This document shows positions 33,895 to 42,865 of a stretch of DNA of 64,000 nt, piece after piece; positions within the stretch are counted from its first letter, which is position 1; each line of letters starts with the position of its first letter. The stretch comes from Paenarthrobacter nicotinovorans (GTDB lineage: Bacteria; Actinomycetota; Actinomycetes; Actinomycetales; Micrococcaceae). The translations under genes were made by a program, and so were the position numbers. Under the pieces are notes generated by a model. It made no database searches and was not told the origin of the DNA. It saw nothing but the letters and a program-made list of their open reading frames with translations. The stretch is taken from NCBI RefSeq assembly GCF_021919345.1, contig NZ_CP089293.1, positions 744,001-808,000 on the forward strand, given 5' to 3'.

Positions 33895-34452
33895 ATGTCC
33901 ATCCGGCACAGCCTTCTGGCCCTGCTCCAGGACCAGCCCAGGTATGGCTATGAGTTGCGTGTCGAATTCGAGGACCGGACCGGCGCCGCCTGGCCGCTGA
34001 ACATCGGCCAGGTTTACACCACCCTGGACCGGCTTGAGCGCGACGGCCTGGTCAGCAAGGACGGCGACGACGGCGGCGGGCACGTCATCTACAGCATCAC
34101 TGACGCTGGGGTCGAGGAAGTCGCGGCGTGGTTTTCCGGGGCTGTCGACCGGGGAAATCCGCCGCGGAACGAGATCGCCATCAAACTGGCGCTCGCCGTG
34201 ACCATGCCCGGGGTGGATGCCGCTGCGGTGATCCAGTCCCAGCGTGAAGTTTCCGTCAAGGCGCTGCAGGAGCACACCCAGGCGCGCAAAGCGGTCTCGG
34301 CCAACCAGCGCTCAGCAGACACGGCGTTCCTGCTGGTGCTCGATTCCCTGGTGTTCCAGGCAGAGGCCGAAGTCCGGTGGCTGGACCTGTGCGAAGCCCG
34401 CATGGTGCAGAGCCTGGGCAAGGGCGGGCCAAGCACCGCTGGTGCCAGCTAA
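33895..34452 (+). CDS. PadR-family transcriptional regulator
   Basis: Winged-helix DNA-binding regulator. The 185 residues have the PadR domain at 1-85 (SLLALLQDQPRYGYELR, GQVYTTLDRLERDGLV, YSITDAG) and a C-terminal Vir-type helical dimerisation part. Start ATG 33895 after AAGGAG. It follows the quinone reductase gene on the same strand, so it likely controls that gene by autoregulation; PadR genes are more often beside ABC exporters or phenolic acid decarboxylases. Confidence 0.88.
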   Translation: MSIRHSLLALLQDQPRYGYELRVEFEDRTGAAWPLNIGQVYTTLDRLERDGLVSKDGDDGGGHVIYSITDAGVEEVAAWFSGAVDRGNPPRNEIAIKLALAVTMPGVDAAAVIQSQREVSVKALQEHTQARKAVSANQRSADTAFLLVLDSLVFQAEAEVRWLDLCEARMVQSLGKGGPSTAGAS

Positions 34453-34610
34453 CTGCATATCGGGCCCACCGTTTGCCGCAGGCAGGCTACCGCTCAGCGC
34501 AGCCAACGGATCCGGCGGTGGGTACGGCCACTTCCCGGGGAACCTTATTGCTAACTTGCCCGTGACGCACGTCCGAGCCAAGGCAGCGCAGCAGTTCTCA
34601 AGGAGGAGAT

Positions 34611-36881
34611 ATGGGCAAGAATCCTGACCAGACCGGACTCATGGAAGGACTTGATCCTACGCTGCCTGCACCCGCGGTGGACCATTCCGCCCGGGACGCC
34701 GAGGAACGCAAATGGACTCCGGCGAAAATCGGTCTTTGGGTGGCGATTTCGCTGCTCGGTGCAGTGGCGTGGTTCATGCTCGCCCTGGTTCGCGGCGAGA
34801 CGGTGAATGCCATCTGGTTTGTCTTCGCCGCAGTCTGTACCTACCTCATCGGCTACCGCTTCTATTCGAAGGTCATTGAACGCTACCTGCTGAAGCCGGA
34901 TGACCGCAGGGCTACGCCCGCCGAGTATAAGGCCGACGGCAAGGACTACGTCCGCACGGACCGGAACGTCCTGTTCGGGCACCACTTCGCGGCGATCGCC
35001 GGTGCAGGCCCCTTGGTGGGCCCGGTCATCGCGGCGCAGATGGGTTACCTTCCAGGCACCATCTGGATCATCATTGGCGTCGTGTTTGCCGGTGCCGTGC
35101 AGGACTATCTGGTGATGTTCTTCTCGATGCGTCGAGGCGGCCGGTCCCTGGGCCAGATGGCCCGTGAGGAACTGGGAGTCATTGGCGGTACAGCGGCCTT
35201 GATCGCAACGTTGCTGATCATGATCATCATCGTGGCCATCCTTGCGCTGGTAGTGGTCAATGCCCTGGGTGAGAGCCCGTGGGGCGTCTTCTCCGTTGGA
35301 ATGACCATCCCGATTGCGCTGTTCATGGGCGTGTACCTTCGGTTCATCCGGCCCGGCAAGGTGATGGAGGTTTCCATCATTGGTTTCGTGCTGCTCATGG
35401 CGGCCATCATCGGCGGCGGTGCTGTGGCTGGTACCGAGTGGGGTGCGGCATTCTTCCACCTGGACAAGGTGACCATCGCCTGGGGCCTGATCATCTACGG
35501 ATTCATTGCCGCGATCCTGCCCGTGTGGCTGCTGCTCGCGCCGCGCGACTACCTTTCCACGTTCATGAAAATCGGCGTGATCGTGATGCTGGCCCTCGCC
35601 ATCATCGTTGTGCGGCCGGAAATCACCGTCCCTGCCTTCAGCGAGTTCGCGGGCCGCGAGAACGGCCCGGTGTTCTCCGGCGCGCTGTTCCCGTTCCTGT
35701 TCGTCACGATTGCCTGTGGTGCCTTGTCCGGTTTCCACGCCCTCATTTCCTCGGGGACCACCCCCAAGTTGATCGAGAAGGAACGCCAGACCCGTTTCAT
35801 CGGGTACGGCGGCATGCTGATGGAGTCGTTCGTGGCCATCATGGCGCTCGTGGCTGCAATCTCGATTGACCGCGGCATCTACTTCGCCATGAACGCGCCC
35901 CTGGCACTGACCGGCGGCACGGTGGAGTCAGCCGCCACCTGGGTGAACAGCCTGGGCCTGGCCAACGTGAACATCACCCCGGACGTGCTGGCCCAGACGG
36001 CCAAGGACGTGGGCGAGGAAAGCATCATCTCCCGCTCCGGCGGTGCCCCGACGCTGGCAGTTGGCTTGGCGCACATCATGCAGCAGTTCATCGGCGGGCC
36101 CGCCATGATGGCGTTCTGGTACCACTTCGCCATCATGTTCGAGGCGCTCTTCATCCTTACCGCCGTGGACGCCGGAACCCGCGTTGCCCGGTTCATGCTG
36201 CAGGATTCCATCGGCAACTTTGTTCCCAAGTTCAAGGGAGCTTCATGGCGCCCCGGTGCCTGGCTCTGCACGGCCATCATGGTGGGTGCCTGGGGCGCTG
36301 TGCTGTTGATGGGTGTGACGGATCCGCTGGGCGGCATCAATACGCTGTTCCCGCTGTTCGGCATCGCCAACCAACTGCTGGCAGCCATCGCCCTGGCGGT
36401 GTGCTTGGCCATCGTGGCCAAGCGGGGCACGTTCAAGTGGCTGTGGATCGTGGCCGTCCCGCTGGCTTTCGCGGCTGTCGTCACCATCACTGCCAGCTTC
36501 CACAAGATCTTCTCCCCGGTACCGGCCGTAGGCTATTTCGCCAACAACCAGGCGTTCTCCAAGGCACTTGCCGATGGCAAGACGGAGTTCGGCACGGCCA
36601 AGAGCGTCGCGGCCATGGAAGCTGTCGTCCGGAATACGGCCATTCAGGGATGGTTGTCGGTGATCTTTGTGGTCTTGAGCATCATCGTGATCCTCACGGC
36701 CCTGATCGCCACCGTCAAGGCCATCCGGGCCGGTGGGGGACAGGATCATGAAGATCCTGCCGTGCCGTCCAAGGTGTTTGCTCCTGCAGGGCTCCTTCCC
36801 ACCCCGGCTGAGAAAGCGCTGCTCGCCGAATGGAACGCGTTGCCTGCTGACAAGCGCACCCACAAGGCGGGGCATCACTGA
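34611..36881 (+). CDS. cstA: Carbon starvation protein CstA (pyruvate/peptide transporter)
   Basis: Polytopic membrane transporter; members of the family take up pyruvate or peptides under carbon limitation. The 756 residues have many membrane helices, the CstA core FGHHFAAIAGAGPLVGPVIA at about 124-143 and AQMGYLPGTIWIIIGVVFAG after it, and the C-terminal domain FGIANQLLAAIAL. The ribosome site AAGGAGGAGAT is strong, 3 nt from ATG. The stop overlaps the next start by 1 nt, coupling it to its small partner protein. Confidence 0.94.
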   Translation: MGKNPDQTGLMEGLDPTLPAPAVDHSARDAEERKWTPAKIGLWVAISLLGAVAWFMLALVRGETVNAIWFVFAAVCTYLIGYRFYSKVIERYLLKPDDRRATPAEYKADGKDYVRTDRNVLFGHHFAAIAGAGPLVGPVIAAQMGYLPGTIWIIIGVVFAGAVQDYLVMFFSMRRGGRSLGQMAREELGVIGGTAALIATLLIMIIIVAILALVVVNALGESPWGVFSVGMTIPIALFMGVYLRFIRPGKVMEVSIIGFVLLMAAIIGGGAVAGTEWGAAFFHLDKVTIAWGLIIYGFIAAILPVWLLLAPRDYLSTFMKIGVIVMLALAIIVVRPEITVPAFSEFAGRENGPVFSGALFPFLFVTIACGALSGFHALISSGTTPKLIEKERQTRFIGYGGMLMESFVAIMALVAAISIDRGIYFAMNAPLALTGGTVESAATWVNSLGLANVNITPDVLAQTAKDVGEESIISRSGGAPTLAVGLAHIMQQFIGGPAMMAFWYHFAIMFEALFILTAVDAGTRVARFMLQDSIGNFVPKFKGASWRPGAWLCTAIMVGAWGAVLLMGVTDPLGGINTLFPLFGIANQLLAAIALAVCLAIVAKRGTFKWLWIVAVPLAFAAVVTITASFHKIFSPVPAVGYFANNQAFSKALADGKTEFGTAKSVAAMEAVVRNTAIQGWLSVIFVVLSIIVILTALIATVKAIRAGGGQDHEDPAVPSKVFAPAGLLPTPAEKALLAEWNALPADKRTHKAGHH

Positions 36882-37072
36882 TGAACGCGGTCACCAGGGG
36901 CTTTCGTGGCTTTGCCGCATACATGGGTTCGCTTATGGGCGCTGACGCGTACACGAAATACCTTGAGCACTTCACCGCCTCCGGCCACGCCGGTCCCGCC
37001 ATGACCGAACGCGAGTTTTGGCGGGACCGGATGGACCGGCAGGACAGCAATCCCCAAGGCCGCTGCTGCTGA
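36881..37072 (+). CDS. YbdD/YjiX family small protein
   Basis: Small cytoplasmic protein encoded with CstA-family transporters; thought to assist them, mechanism unsettled. The 63 residues show the family pattern: YMGSLMGADAYTKYLEH, then TEREFWRDRMDRQ and a terminal CC (GRCC). ATG 36881 overlaps the cstA TGA (TGATG). Short but supported by length, motif and coupling. Confidence 0.9.
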   Translation: MNAVTRGFRGFAAYMGSLMGADAYTKYLEHFTASGHAGPAMTEREFWRDRMDRQDSNPQGRCC

Positions 37073-37151
37073 GCTGTAGTTTCGCTACGAACGAAGTCCA
37101 AAATCCGGCTGTGGCCGGAGGTTCACGGGAAGCACATGAGAGTATGAACGA

Positions 37152-37805
37152 ATGAGCGATCTGAACGACATTCAGCCCACGGATGAGGCTTCGGACGACA
37201 CTCCCGTGGAAGGAACCACGCTGGACGGGGATGCGGCTGCGCCCAATGGCGGGCAATCCCCGCAGGGCGAGGCAGCGAACGACGTCAAGCCCAAGCCCAG
37301 CAACCTTCAGGAACTGGTGGACGAGCCTGCCAAGGTGATGCGGATCGGCACGATGATCCGTCAGCTTCTGGAAGAAGTCAAGAGCGCCCCGCTTGATGAT
37401 GCAGCGCGCGGTCGCCTCGCCGAGATCCACGAGCGGTCCATCAAGGAGCTCGAAGATGGGTTGGCACCTGAGCTCATTGACGAGTTGGAACGCATCAGCC
37501 TCCCGTTTCCCGAGGACAAGGCCCCCTCGGACGCTGAGCTTCGCATCGCACAGGCCCAGCTGGTGGGCTGGTTGGAAGGGCTGTTCCATGGCATCCAGGC
37601 AGCCATTGCCGCCCAGCAGGCAGCGAAAGAACACGCTGCCGCGCAAATGCAGCTGCGGCAGCTGCCCCCGGGTACGGTCATCGCGCCGGGCATCATCATT
37701 GGTGAAAACGGGCAACCGCAGCGGGCTGCTGCGCCCGGGGCTTCGGGTGCTGCTTCCAATGGACGCCCGGAAGATCCCGACCACGGCCCGGGCCAGTACC
37801 TCTGA
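37152..37805 (+). CDS. bpa: Bacterial proteasome activator (Bpa/PafE family)
   Basis: ATP-independent ring-forming activator that opens the 20S proteasome for unfolded proteins. The 217 residues have an acidic disordered N terminus (1-60), a helical core (NLQELVDEPAKVMRIGTMIRQ region and QLVGWLEGLFHGIQAAIAAQ) and a disordered tail ending in GQYL. GQYL is the known proteasome-docking motif of this family. It implies a 20S proteasome elsewhere in the genome. Start ATG 37152; upstream ribosome site is weak. A hypothetical gene follows after 8 nt. Confidence 0.93.
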   Translation: MSDLNDIQPTDEASDDTPVEGTTLDGDAAAPNGGQSPQGEAANDVKPKPSNLQELVDEPAKVMRIGTMIRQLLEEVKSAPLDDAARGRLAEIHERSIKELEDGLAPELIDELERISLPFPEDKAPSDAELRIAQAQLVGWLEGLFHGIQAAIAAQQAAKEHAAAQMQLRQLPPGTVIAPGIIIGENGQPQRAAAPGASGAASNGRPEDPDHGPGQYL

Positions 37806-37813
37806 GTTCGCGG

Positions 37814-38254
37814 GTGGGTTTCTTTGGGGCCGTCCGGCAGGGACGGAAGGACGATCTTGAGCTCGGCAAGGGCCTGTGGCGCCGCGCCCACGACCGCTTC
37901 CATCGCGGGCTGGACCGTTATCACCAGGTCCTTGAAGGCGTGGACGACGAGCAGCTCTACAACGAGCTTGTGGAGATCGCCAATGAACTGGCGGAGTTGT
38001 CCCCACGGGTGCGGAGCATCTGCGTAGAGGCGCAAAAGCGCTCGCCCAGCGATGGGCTGGACGTGCCAGGAGCGCTCGCGGGCGTGCACCGGGCGCTGTC
38101 CAAAGCCGGCAACTCGCTCGCCACCACGGCTGAGGCTGCGGCGATGTTGCGTCTGGCTGTAGGTCCTGTACCGGTCGGTGCATTATCCGTGCGGCGCCGT
38201 GCTGAGTCCGTCTTCGAGCAGGTGGCCGACGCGGAGCGCCAACTCAATCCCTGA
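37814..38254 (+). CDS. Hypothetical helical protein downstream of bpa
   Basis: I do not recognise the family. The 146 residues look almost wholly alpha-helical and soluble (KGLWRRAHDRFHRGLDRYHQ, EIANELAELSPRVRSICVEA), ending RRAESVFEQVADAERQL. It starts at GTG 37814, 8 nt after the bpa stop, so it is probably cotranscribed and possibly translationally coupled. A role with the proteasome activator is suggested only by position. The start has no strong ribosome site. Confidence 0.75.
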   Translation: MGFFGAVRQGRKDDLELGKGLWRRAHDRFHRGLDRYHQVLEGVDDEQLYNELVEIANELAELSPRVRSICVEAQKRSPSDGLDVPGALAGVHRALSKAGNSLATTAEAAAMLRLAVGPVPVGALSVRRRAESVFEQVADAERQLNP

Positions 38255-38411
38255 TCCGGAAACTAAGTAATCAGGAGTAATCCGGAAATAAGGCAGGCGT
38301 TGACAACTACACGCGTGCGCCCCTATTCCCTGCATGCAAGAAGTTAAGCGGATAGCTGATCTTCGTCATAATCGGCCCATGACCCAGGCGGTAGCTGGCA
38401 GGATGACAACC

Positions 38412-39251
38412 ATGACTTCGTCACCAGAACTTACTTTTAACGACGGCAACACCATCCCCCAGCTCGGCTACGGGGTATGGCAGGTTGAAGACGATGTAGC
38501 CGAAAAGGTTGTACGCCAGGCTTTCGACGCCGGGTTCCGCCACATCGATACCGCAAAGATCTACGGCAACGAGGCCGGCGTTGGCCGTGCCATCGCCTCT
38601 TCGGGCCTCTCCGCCGAAGAAATTTTCATCACCACCAAGCTGTGGAACGCGGACCAGGGCTACGAATCCACCCTGGAGGCCTTCGAGAAGTCACTCGACC
38701 GCCTTGGCCTGGAAACCCTGGACCTCTACCTCATCCACTGGCAGCAGCCCAAGCAGGAGAAGTACGTCGATACGTGGAAGGCCCTCATCGAGCTCAAGAA
38801 GCGCGGACGGGTGAAGTCCATTGGTGTCTCCAACTTCACCAAGGAAGGCCTGCAGCACATCATCGATGAAACCGGCGTCGTTCCGGCCATCAACCAGGTT
38901 GAACTGCACCCCTTCTTCAACCAGGCCGAATTGCGCGAATTCAACGCCTCCAAGGGCATCCTCACGCAGGCATGGTCCCCGCTGGGCCAGGGTGGCGAGC
39001 TCCTGGAGAGCGCCACGATTGCTGAGATCGCAGCCAAGCATGGTGCCACGCCGGCGCAGGTTGTCATCGCATGGCACCTGGCCATCGGCAACGTCGTGAT
39101 CCCCAAGTCGGTCACGGAGTCCCGCATCCAGGAGAACTTCGCAGCCCTGGACGTCACGCTGGACGCTACCGACGTCGAGGCCATCAACAGTCTGGACCGC
39201 GGCGCTGAAGGCCGTATCGGCCCGGACCCGGCAGTCTCCGACTTCGCCTAG
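38412..39251 (+). CDS. Aldo/keto reductase
   Basis: NADPH-dependent cytosolic reductase of aldehydes, ketones or 2,5-diketo-gluconate-type substrates. The 279 residues show the catalytic tetrad: Asp and Tyr in FRHIDTAKIYGNEAGVG, Lys in ITTKLWN and His in LYLIHWQQP. The NADPH site PKSVTESRIQEN lies near the C terminus. ATG 38412 was chosen over 38403 and 38334 because AGGA is 9 nt upstream and the family begins close to the first strand. It is followed by a bidirectional terminator. Confidence 0.92.
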   Translation: MTSSPELTFNDGNTIPQLGYGVWQVEDDVAEKVVRQAFDAGFRHIDTAKIYGNEAGVGRAIASSGLSAEEIFITTKLWNADQGYESTLEAFEKSLDRLGLETLDLYLIHWQQPKQEKYVDTWKALIELKKRGRVKSIGVSNFTKEGLQHIIDETGVVPAINQVELHPFFNQAELREFNASKGILTQAWSPLGQGGELLESATIAEIAAKHGATPAQVVIAWHLAIGNVVIPKSVTESRIQENFAALDVTLDATDVEAINSLDRGAEGRIGPDPAVSDFA

Positions 39252-39266
39252 GCCCCGCGCCTTACT

Positions 39267-39302
39267 CAGGTGCCCCGCTCCCTTCCGGGGGCGGGGCACC
39301 TG
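39267..39302. terminator. Bidirectional terminator between aldo/keto reductase and ABM genes
   Basis: 12-nt perfect arms CAGGTGCCCCGC (39267-39278) and 39291-39302 extend inward by CCC/GGG to a TTCC loop, giving about 16 bp. Convergent genes lie on both sides. Confidence 0.85.
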
Positions 39303-39307
39303 GCGTT

Positions 39308-39625
39308 TCACCTGATGGGCGCGAGGGTGGTCACTGAGAAGGGCACTTCCAGCAATGTCTTTACCGCTTCCACAAAGTCCTTCACATGCTGTTGCCGGTT
39401 GTGGGCTTCGAGATCCTCGGCACTTGCCCAGCCTTCAAACATGACGAAGGTGCCGGGCTGCTGCCCATCGGCGAAAACGGTGTACTCCAGGCAGCCCTGG
39501 TCCTTGCGGCTGTTCGTCTGCAGTGAGCTGAGGACTCCTTGCAGCTCGCTTTCGCGTCCTGCTTTGGCGATAAATACCGGCATGAGCCACACTTCTGCGG
39601 GCTCTTTGTGGGTTGGGCTGGTCAT
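39308..39625 (-). CDS. Antibiotic biosynthesis monooxygenase (ABM) domain protein
   Basis: Small cytoplasmic protein of the dimeric ferredoxin-like ABM fold, including quinol monooxygenases and metabolite-binding relatives. The 105 residues fit one domain: LMPVFIAKAGRESELQGVL, DQGCLEYTVFAD, TFVMFEGWASAEDLEAH, HVKDFVEAV. Start ATG 39625. It is the last gene in the direction of the sugar operon, separated from it by a hairpin, so it may be only partly cotranscribed. Confidence 0.85.
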   Translation of the reverse strand: MTSPTHKEPAEVWLMPVFIAKAGRESELQGVLSSLQTNSRKDQGCLEYTVFADGQQPGTFVMFEGWASAEDLEAHNRQQHVKDFVEAVKTLLEVPFSVTTLAPIR

Positions 39626-39656
39626 TCTTGTTTCCTTGATGATGGGCCGGAGGGGC

Positions 39657-39687
39657 CGGGAGGGACGGAACTTCGCCGTCCCTCCCG
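39657..39687 (-). terminator. Hairpin after the sugar/cyclitol operon
   Basis: Perfect 12-bp arms CGGGAGGGACGG (39657-39668) and 39676-39687 with a 7-nt loop. It starts 7 nt after the last dehydrogenase stop and 31 nt before the ABM start. Likely a terminator or read-through attenuator; no T-run. Confidence 0.7.
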
Positions 39688-39694
39688 AAAGGGA

Positions 39695-40867
39695 TCAAGC
39701 GGTGATTTGTGGAACCTCAACCCAGGACTCTTTGGCCGCGGATTCGACGATCGCGTCATCGATGAGGGCGACTTGGTAGCCGTCGGCGAAGTTGGGGCTA
39801 ACGCTTCCGCCTTCGGCGATGGCTTTGAAGAAGTCATGGGCCTCGATGATCTTGGTCTCTCCGTAGCCAATGCCCAGGGCCGGAATGGGCCACAGCCCCT
39901 CACCGTAGGGGTGGGCCGGGCCTGTGTAGATGGTCCGGAACCCGCGACGGTCTGCTTGGTCTGAAGCGAAGCAAACCTGGAGCTCGTCGCGTCGCTCGTA
40001 GTTGAAGACGATGCTGCCTTCGGTTCCATGGATTTCGAAGGTGATGTAGTTGTTCCTGCCGTGCGCGTTGCGTGTGGCTTCGACCGATCCAACCGCTCCA
40101 TTTGCGAAACGGATCATGGTCATCACTTCGTCGTCGACGTCAACCGGGCCCTTCGGGCCCTCTCCGCCGCGCACGGTGCCGAGGGCATCGGCCCCGCCGG
40201 ATTGGAGTGGCCGCTCGGGGATCCACGTCGACAGGACTGCGTTGACGGCGCTGAACTCTCCCACGAGGTACCGCGCCATGTCTATGACGTGGGTCGCGAT
40301 ATCGCCAAGCGCGCCGGAACCTGCGATGGACTTCTGGAACCGCCATGACAGCGGCGAGTTCGGGTCGGCGCTCCAGTCCTGGAGATAGGTTCCGCGGAAG
40401 CTGAGGATCTGGCCAATGGCACCTTCTTCGATGTACTTCTTTGCCAGTGCAACGGCTGGAGTACGCCGGTAGTTGAAGGCGACCATGTGGACGATGTCCT
40501 TGTCCTTGACGGCGTCATACATGGCCTTGGACTCTTCTCCGGTGCGTGCGAGGGGCTTCTCGCAAATGATGTGCTTGCCCGCCTCGGCGGCGGCGATGGC
40601 GATTTCGGCGTGAAGGTGGTTCGGCGTCGCGATGTCGACGACGTGAATGTCGGGATCGTCGATGATGGACCGCCAGTCCGAGGTCGAGTTCTCGAAACCG
40701 AAGCGCCTGGCGGCTTCTGCGGCCAGCTCGGGGTTCGCCTCGGCGATGACTTTGCGGACCGGCAATGCCGGGGCAGGCCAGAAGAACATGGGCATGGCGG
40801 CATAGGCCAAGGAGTGGGCCTTGCCCATGAAGCCTCCACCAATGAGGCCAACGTTGAGGTTTTGCAT
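39695..40867 (-). CDS. Gfo/Idh/MocA family oxidoreductase (second copy in operon)
   Basis: NAD(P)-dependent dehydrogenase of a sugar or cyclitol. The 390 residues have the Rossmann domain with LNVGLIGGGFMGKAHS at 3-18, the catalytic EKPLA segment (HIICEKPLARTGEES) and a C-terminal dimerisation domain with an HxxxxxxxD-type element GDIATHVIDMARYLVG. Start ATG 40867 with AAGGA 9 nt upstream; a longer open frame runs over the isomerase gene. Same operon as the ABC importer; 28 nt follow the isomerase. Confidence 0.9.
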   Translation of the reverse strand: MQNLNVGLIGGGFMGKAHSLAYAAMPMFFWPAPALPVRKVIAEANPELAAEAARRFGFENSTSDWRSIIDDPDIHVVDIATPNHLHAEIAIAAAEAGKHIICEKPLARTGEESKAMYDAVKDKDIVHMVAFNYRRTPAVALAKKYIEEGAIGQILSFRGTYLQDWSADPNSPLSWRFQKSIAGSGALGDIATHVIDMARYLVGEFSAVNAVLSTWIPERPLQSGGADALGTVRGGEGPKGPVDVDDEVMTMIRFANGAVGSVEATRNAHGRNNYITFEIHGTEGSIVFNYERRDELQVCFASDQADRRGFRTIYTGPAHPYGEGLWPIPALGIGYGETKIIEAHDFFKAIAEGGSVSPNFADGYQVALIDDAIVESAAKESWVEVPQITA

Positions 40868-40895
40868 GTGGATCAGGTCCTTCCGTAAGGATTGC

Positions 40896-41711
40896 TTAGA
40901 GGAGTGTCTCGAGGTATTTCTTGCTGATTTTTGCTGCTTCGGCGGGGTCGCCGTCGTAGTTGTCGAGTTCGACCATGAGCCAGCTGTCGTAGGCGCTCTC
41001 CCGGATCGCAGCGATGATGTCCGGGAAATCGAGCTCACCTTCGCCCAGGGGGAGGAAGTTGAACGGGTCTTGTTGGAAGTCCTTGAGGTGGACATGCTGG
41101 ATTCTGTCGGAGTACTTGCGGATAACCGCGGCCGGGTCCGCCCCGCCTGCCGCAAGGTGCGCCGTGTCGGGGCAGAACCCGATCCTGGTCAGCGGCATGA
41201 GCTTTTCCAGCTCGTCCGGGCTCTCCACGATGGTGCTGAGGTGCGGGTGGTAGCTCGCGGACAGGCCGAAGCTCTCCGCGATGTCCGCTACGCGGTCCAG
41301 CGCCTGGCCCAGCAGGTAATAGTCCTGTTCGGTGGTTCCAGCAGCCCGGCGCGCGCCGCCGCCAACCACCAGCCGTTCAGCTCCGAAGTTCGCAGCCAGT
41401 TCTGCGGCCTTGTGGATTCGGTGCATCTCGTCGGGAAGGATGTCGGCGTAGATGAAGTTGGCCCCCGTGTAGACACTCGTCAGCACGACTCCGTTGCTGC
41501 TGAGGATCTCTTTGAGTTCCTCCGGCTTGTCGGCATATTCGGCCAGGTTTCCGTCGAACATCTCCACGCCCTCATAGCCGACGGCGGCGATGTCACGCAC
41601 GGCGTCGCGCATGGATCCGTGGGTCATGTAGAAAAGGTCCTTGACGCTGGTCACGCCTTGCGGGTGTCCGACGACCCCGCCCCAGGTGATGGAACAGTAA
41701 CCGAGTTTCAT
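40896..41711 (-). CDS. Sugar phosphate isomerase/epimerase (xylose-isomerase-like TIM barrel)
   Basis: Metal-dependent isomerase, epimerase or dehydratase of a sugar or inosose (IolE/IolI-like). The 271 residues show YCSITWGG at the N terminus, GYEGVEMFDGN, then metal-ligand region GFCPDTAHLAAGG and HVHLKDFQ, with MVELDNYDGD near the end. Start ATG 41711 overlaps the previous stop (ATGA). Lying between two Gfo/Idh/MocA enzymes suggests the sequence oxidation, isomerisation, oxidation/reduction seen in inositol or rare-sugar catabolism (inference). Confidence 0.88.
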   Translation of the reverse strand: MKLGYCSITWGGVVGHPQGVTSVKDLFYMTHGSMRDAVRDIAAVGYEGVEMFDGNLAEYADKPEELKEILSSNGVVLTSVYTGANFIYADILPDEMHRIHKAAELAANFGAERLVVGGGARRAAGTTEQDYYLLGQALDRVADIAESFGLSASYHPHLSTIVESPDELEKLMPLTRIGFCPDTAHLAAGGADPAAVIRKYSDRIQHVHLKDFQQDPFNFLPLGEGELDFPDIIAAIRESAYDSWLMVELDNYDGDPAEAAKISKKYLETLL

Positions 41712-42859
41712 TGCATTTGCCTTTCAACTGCCGGAGAAGAGTTGGGAAAATCGAAGAGGTTGCCGGTGGGAACGTCCACCCATGACTGTCGTGCCGCGGA
41801 GGTAACCACTGCGTCCGTGAGGAGTGCTGCCCGGAGGCCATCCCGGAAGGTGGGCAGGCCCTCGGGTTCGTGTCCTTGGACAGCTGCATAGGTGTCAGCG
41901 ACGAAAGCGTTGAAGCTGTCCTGGTACCCCTGGGGGTGGCCCGCCGGGAGCTTGGCGTAGCGCCCGCCGCCCGGGGTGGAAAGGGTCTCCGGCCCCACAG
42001 GAATGTGCGAAGTGGAATCCACGCGTCCGATGTGCAGGGTGTCCGGTGTTTCCTGGTTGAAGCTGAACGATGCCGCAGTTCCATCGAAAGAGAACCAGAG
42101 GCGGTTTTTTCTTCCTGGACTAACTTGGCTCACCACCAACGAACCGGTGGCCCCCTTGTCGGTTTCGAAGAGCAGTGTTGCCCCGTCCTCAGTTGATACC
42201 GGGGACAACTGGCCAAGGCTTTCGCGTTGTTCATGGGCCCGGCTGGTACTAGCCATGATCCTGGAGATGCGGTGTCCCGTGGTGAACTCCATCAGGTCGC
42301 ACCAGTGCACTCCGATGTCACCGAAGGCCCTGGACGCTCCTCCGAGCTTGGAGTCGACCCGCCAGTTTGTTGCCGCTGCACCTGCCAGCCAGTCCTGCAG
42401 ATAGGATCCGTGCAGCAGCCAGAGTCGGCCTGCCTCCCCGTTGTGGATGCGCTCGCGGGCCTCCCGGACTGCCGGATAGAACCTGTAGACGAAGGGCACG
42501 GCGGTGACCACATTTGCCTGTTCTGCAAGGTCCGTCAGTTCCTTGGCGTCCTCAATGGTGGTGGCCAGGGGTTTCTCGCAGATGACGGCCTTGCCGGCGG
42601 CGATGGCCAAGCGTGCAAGGCCCGCATGGGTGGCGTTTGGGGTGCAGATGTGGACGACGTCCACGTCATCGCGGGCAATCAGGGCTTCGGGGGAGCCGGC
42701 CGCGGCCTGTGCACCCAATCGGGCCACAGCGGCCTCGGCGCTGGCCAAACTACTCCCGGCTACTGCACTGACCGTGCTTCCTGCGGCCCGGACGGCATGG
42801 GAGTGGACTGTGCCCATGAATCCTGTGCCGATAATCCCGGCACGTGGTGTGGAGGCCAT
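41708..42859 (-). CDS. Gfo/Idh/MocA family oxidoreductase (first copy in operon)
   Basis: NAD(P)-dependent sugar or cyclitol dehydrogenase. The 383 residues have the Rossmann motif AGIIGTGFMGTVHS (7-20), the EKPLATT lysine segment and the C-terminal HWCDLMEFTTGHRI metal/substrate region. It differs widely from the other copy, so the two probably act on different intermediates. Start ATG 42859 lies 6 nt after the permease stop; stop overlaps the isomerase start by 4 nt. Confidence 0.9.
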   Translation of the reverse strand: MASTPRAGIIGTGFMGTVHSHAVRAAGSTVSAVAGSSLASAEAAVARLGAQAAAGSPEALIARDDVDVVHICTPNATHAGLARLAIAAGKAVICEKPLATTIEDAKELTDLAEQANVVTAVPFVYRFYPAVREARERIHNGEAGRLWLLHGSYLQDWLAGAAATNWRVDSKLGGASRAFGDIGVHWCDLMEFTTGHRISRIMASTSRAHEQRESLGQLSPVSTEDGATLLFETDKGATGSLVVSQVSPGRKNRLWFSFDGTAASFSFNQETPDTLHIGRVDSTSHIPVGPETLSTPGGGRYAKLPAGHPQGYQDSFNAFVADTYAAVQGHEPEGLPTFRDGLRAALLTDAVVTSAARQSWVDVPTGNLFDFPNSSPAVERQMQ

Positions 42860-42865
42860 GGACTG

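Noticed and set aside
34551..35738. 395-codon frame antisense to cstA
   Set aside because: Same kind of shadow: charged low-complexity sequence opposite membrane helices.
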